Below the pieces are notes generated by a model. It worked only from the letters and a program-made list of their open reading frames with translations, made no database searches and was not told the DNA's origin. Positions 63,721 to 64,000 of a DNA stretch of 64,000 nt are shown piece after piece. Both the position numbers and the translations under genes were made by a program. How positions within the stretch are numbered: position 1 is the stretch's first letter; each line of letters begins with the position of its first letter. Origin of the DNA: Phialophora verrucosa (taxonomy: Eukaryota > Ascomycota > Eurotiomycetes > Chaetothyriales > Herpotrichiellaceae); NCBI GenBank assembly GCA_002099365.1, contig MSED01000015.1, forward strand, positions 3,162,001 through 3,226,000, in the 5' to 3' direction.

Positions 63721-64000
63721 AGCTGAAAGAATCTAATAAATAGTAAGTCCTCCTGAAGCCCGTTAATAGAGCTAGGCTTACTAAATACCGCTCTTCTAAT
63801 GAGGAGAGCGAGGAAATCTAAGTAATTATAACTTCCGTATAGTAAAGATAGCTTCAAGAGAAGAAGGTTACTATCGAAAAACTATCGAAGGAAGTCCTAA
63901 AGGTCTTAGAACGAGATAGTATATCTTTAATATATAACAAACTAGTAACTATTCTTTAGAAATAATAGCTTACCGTTAAAAAGTAATAACCCGATAGTCG

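Larger units (their letters stand above)
57785..64000 (+). mobile_element. RIP-degraded Ty3/gypsy LTR retrotransposon, truncated by window end
   Basis: From about 57785 the sequence becomes rich in TA and poor in CA and TG while CG stays common, the mark of repeat-induced point mutation. In the plus orientation the domain order is zinc knuckle (60166-60207), protease (about 60479), reverse transcriptase (61330-61760), RNase H (62080-62460) and integrase (62760-63440), which is the Ty3/gypsy order. TGTAATATTAC at 57785 could be the 5' LTR start. The LTR/internal junction is not certain; the 3' LTR lies beyond the window. Every frame is broken by many TAA and TAG codons, so the element is dead. 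Confidence 0.9.

Overview
The window is genomic DNA of a filamentous ascomycete (Pezizomycotina). The evidence is short GT-AG introns of about 48-84 bp with CTAAC/CTGAC-like branch sites, an AbaA-type TEA regulator, two Zn2Cys6 regulators, a siderophore transporter, a Scs7-type sphingolipid hydroxylase, and a heavily RIP-mutated Ty3/gypsy retrotransposon at the right edge. A Eurotiomycete, perhaps a black-yeast relative (Chaetothyriales), is plausible, but that is inference from gene content only.

Layout. 1-1093: 5' part of a minus-strand DUF2156 (aminoacyl-tRNA-dependent lipid aminoacylation type) gene running off the left edge. 2.7-6.2 kb: Uls1/Ris1-like SNF2-RING ATPase. 6.6-11.9 kb: divergent pair of a Dal5-type MFS transporter (eight exons) and a GH31 glycosidase. 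12.8-14.7 kb: siderophore-type MFS transporter. 15.4-17.8 kb: peroxisomal fatty-acyl ABC transporter (Pxa1 type). 18.2-22.4 kb: 2-hydroxyacid dehydrogenase, zinc alcohol dehydrogenase and NmrA-like protein. 24.2-26.4 kb: secreted protein whose mature N-terminus is histidine. 27.2-30 kb: fatty acid 2-hydroxylase and a RING-YEATS fusion. 30.4-38.9 kb: hypothetical protein, GH30 glycanase, Zn2Cys6 factor, SDR. 39.3-39.6 kb: two tandem repeat blocks. 39.7-44.6 kb: mitochondrial-like hypothetical protein, a seven-exon dynein light chain and the five-RRM protein Mrd1. 45.3-48.3 kb: abaA-like regulator with BrlA- and AbaA-type sites upstream. 48.5-49.0 kb: decayed fumarylacetoacetate-hydrolase-family gene. 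49.5-56.7 kb: compact accessory module of P450, Zn2Cys6 regulator, Baeyer-Villiger-type monooxygenase and SDR, arranged as two divergent pairs. 57.8-64 kb: RIP-degraded gypsy element, cut by the window end.

How the parts fit. Most genes are ordinary housekeeping or metabolic genes and do not form one pathway. The exception is 49.5-56.7 kb: hydroxylation (P450), alcohol-to-ketone oxidation (SDR) and ketone-to-ester oxidation (BVMO) beside their own candidate regulator form a chemically coherent oxidative module next to a silenced transposon.

Many genes need introns to be read correctly. The dynein light chain has exons of 23-70 bp and is not visible as one open frame. At least two genes (Uls1-like, GH30) and probably a third (the secreted protein) carry introns that are a multiple of three and contain no in-frame stop, so a naive reading keeps the intron as protein.
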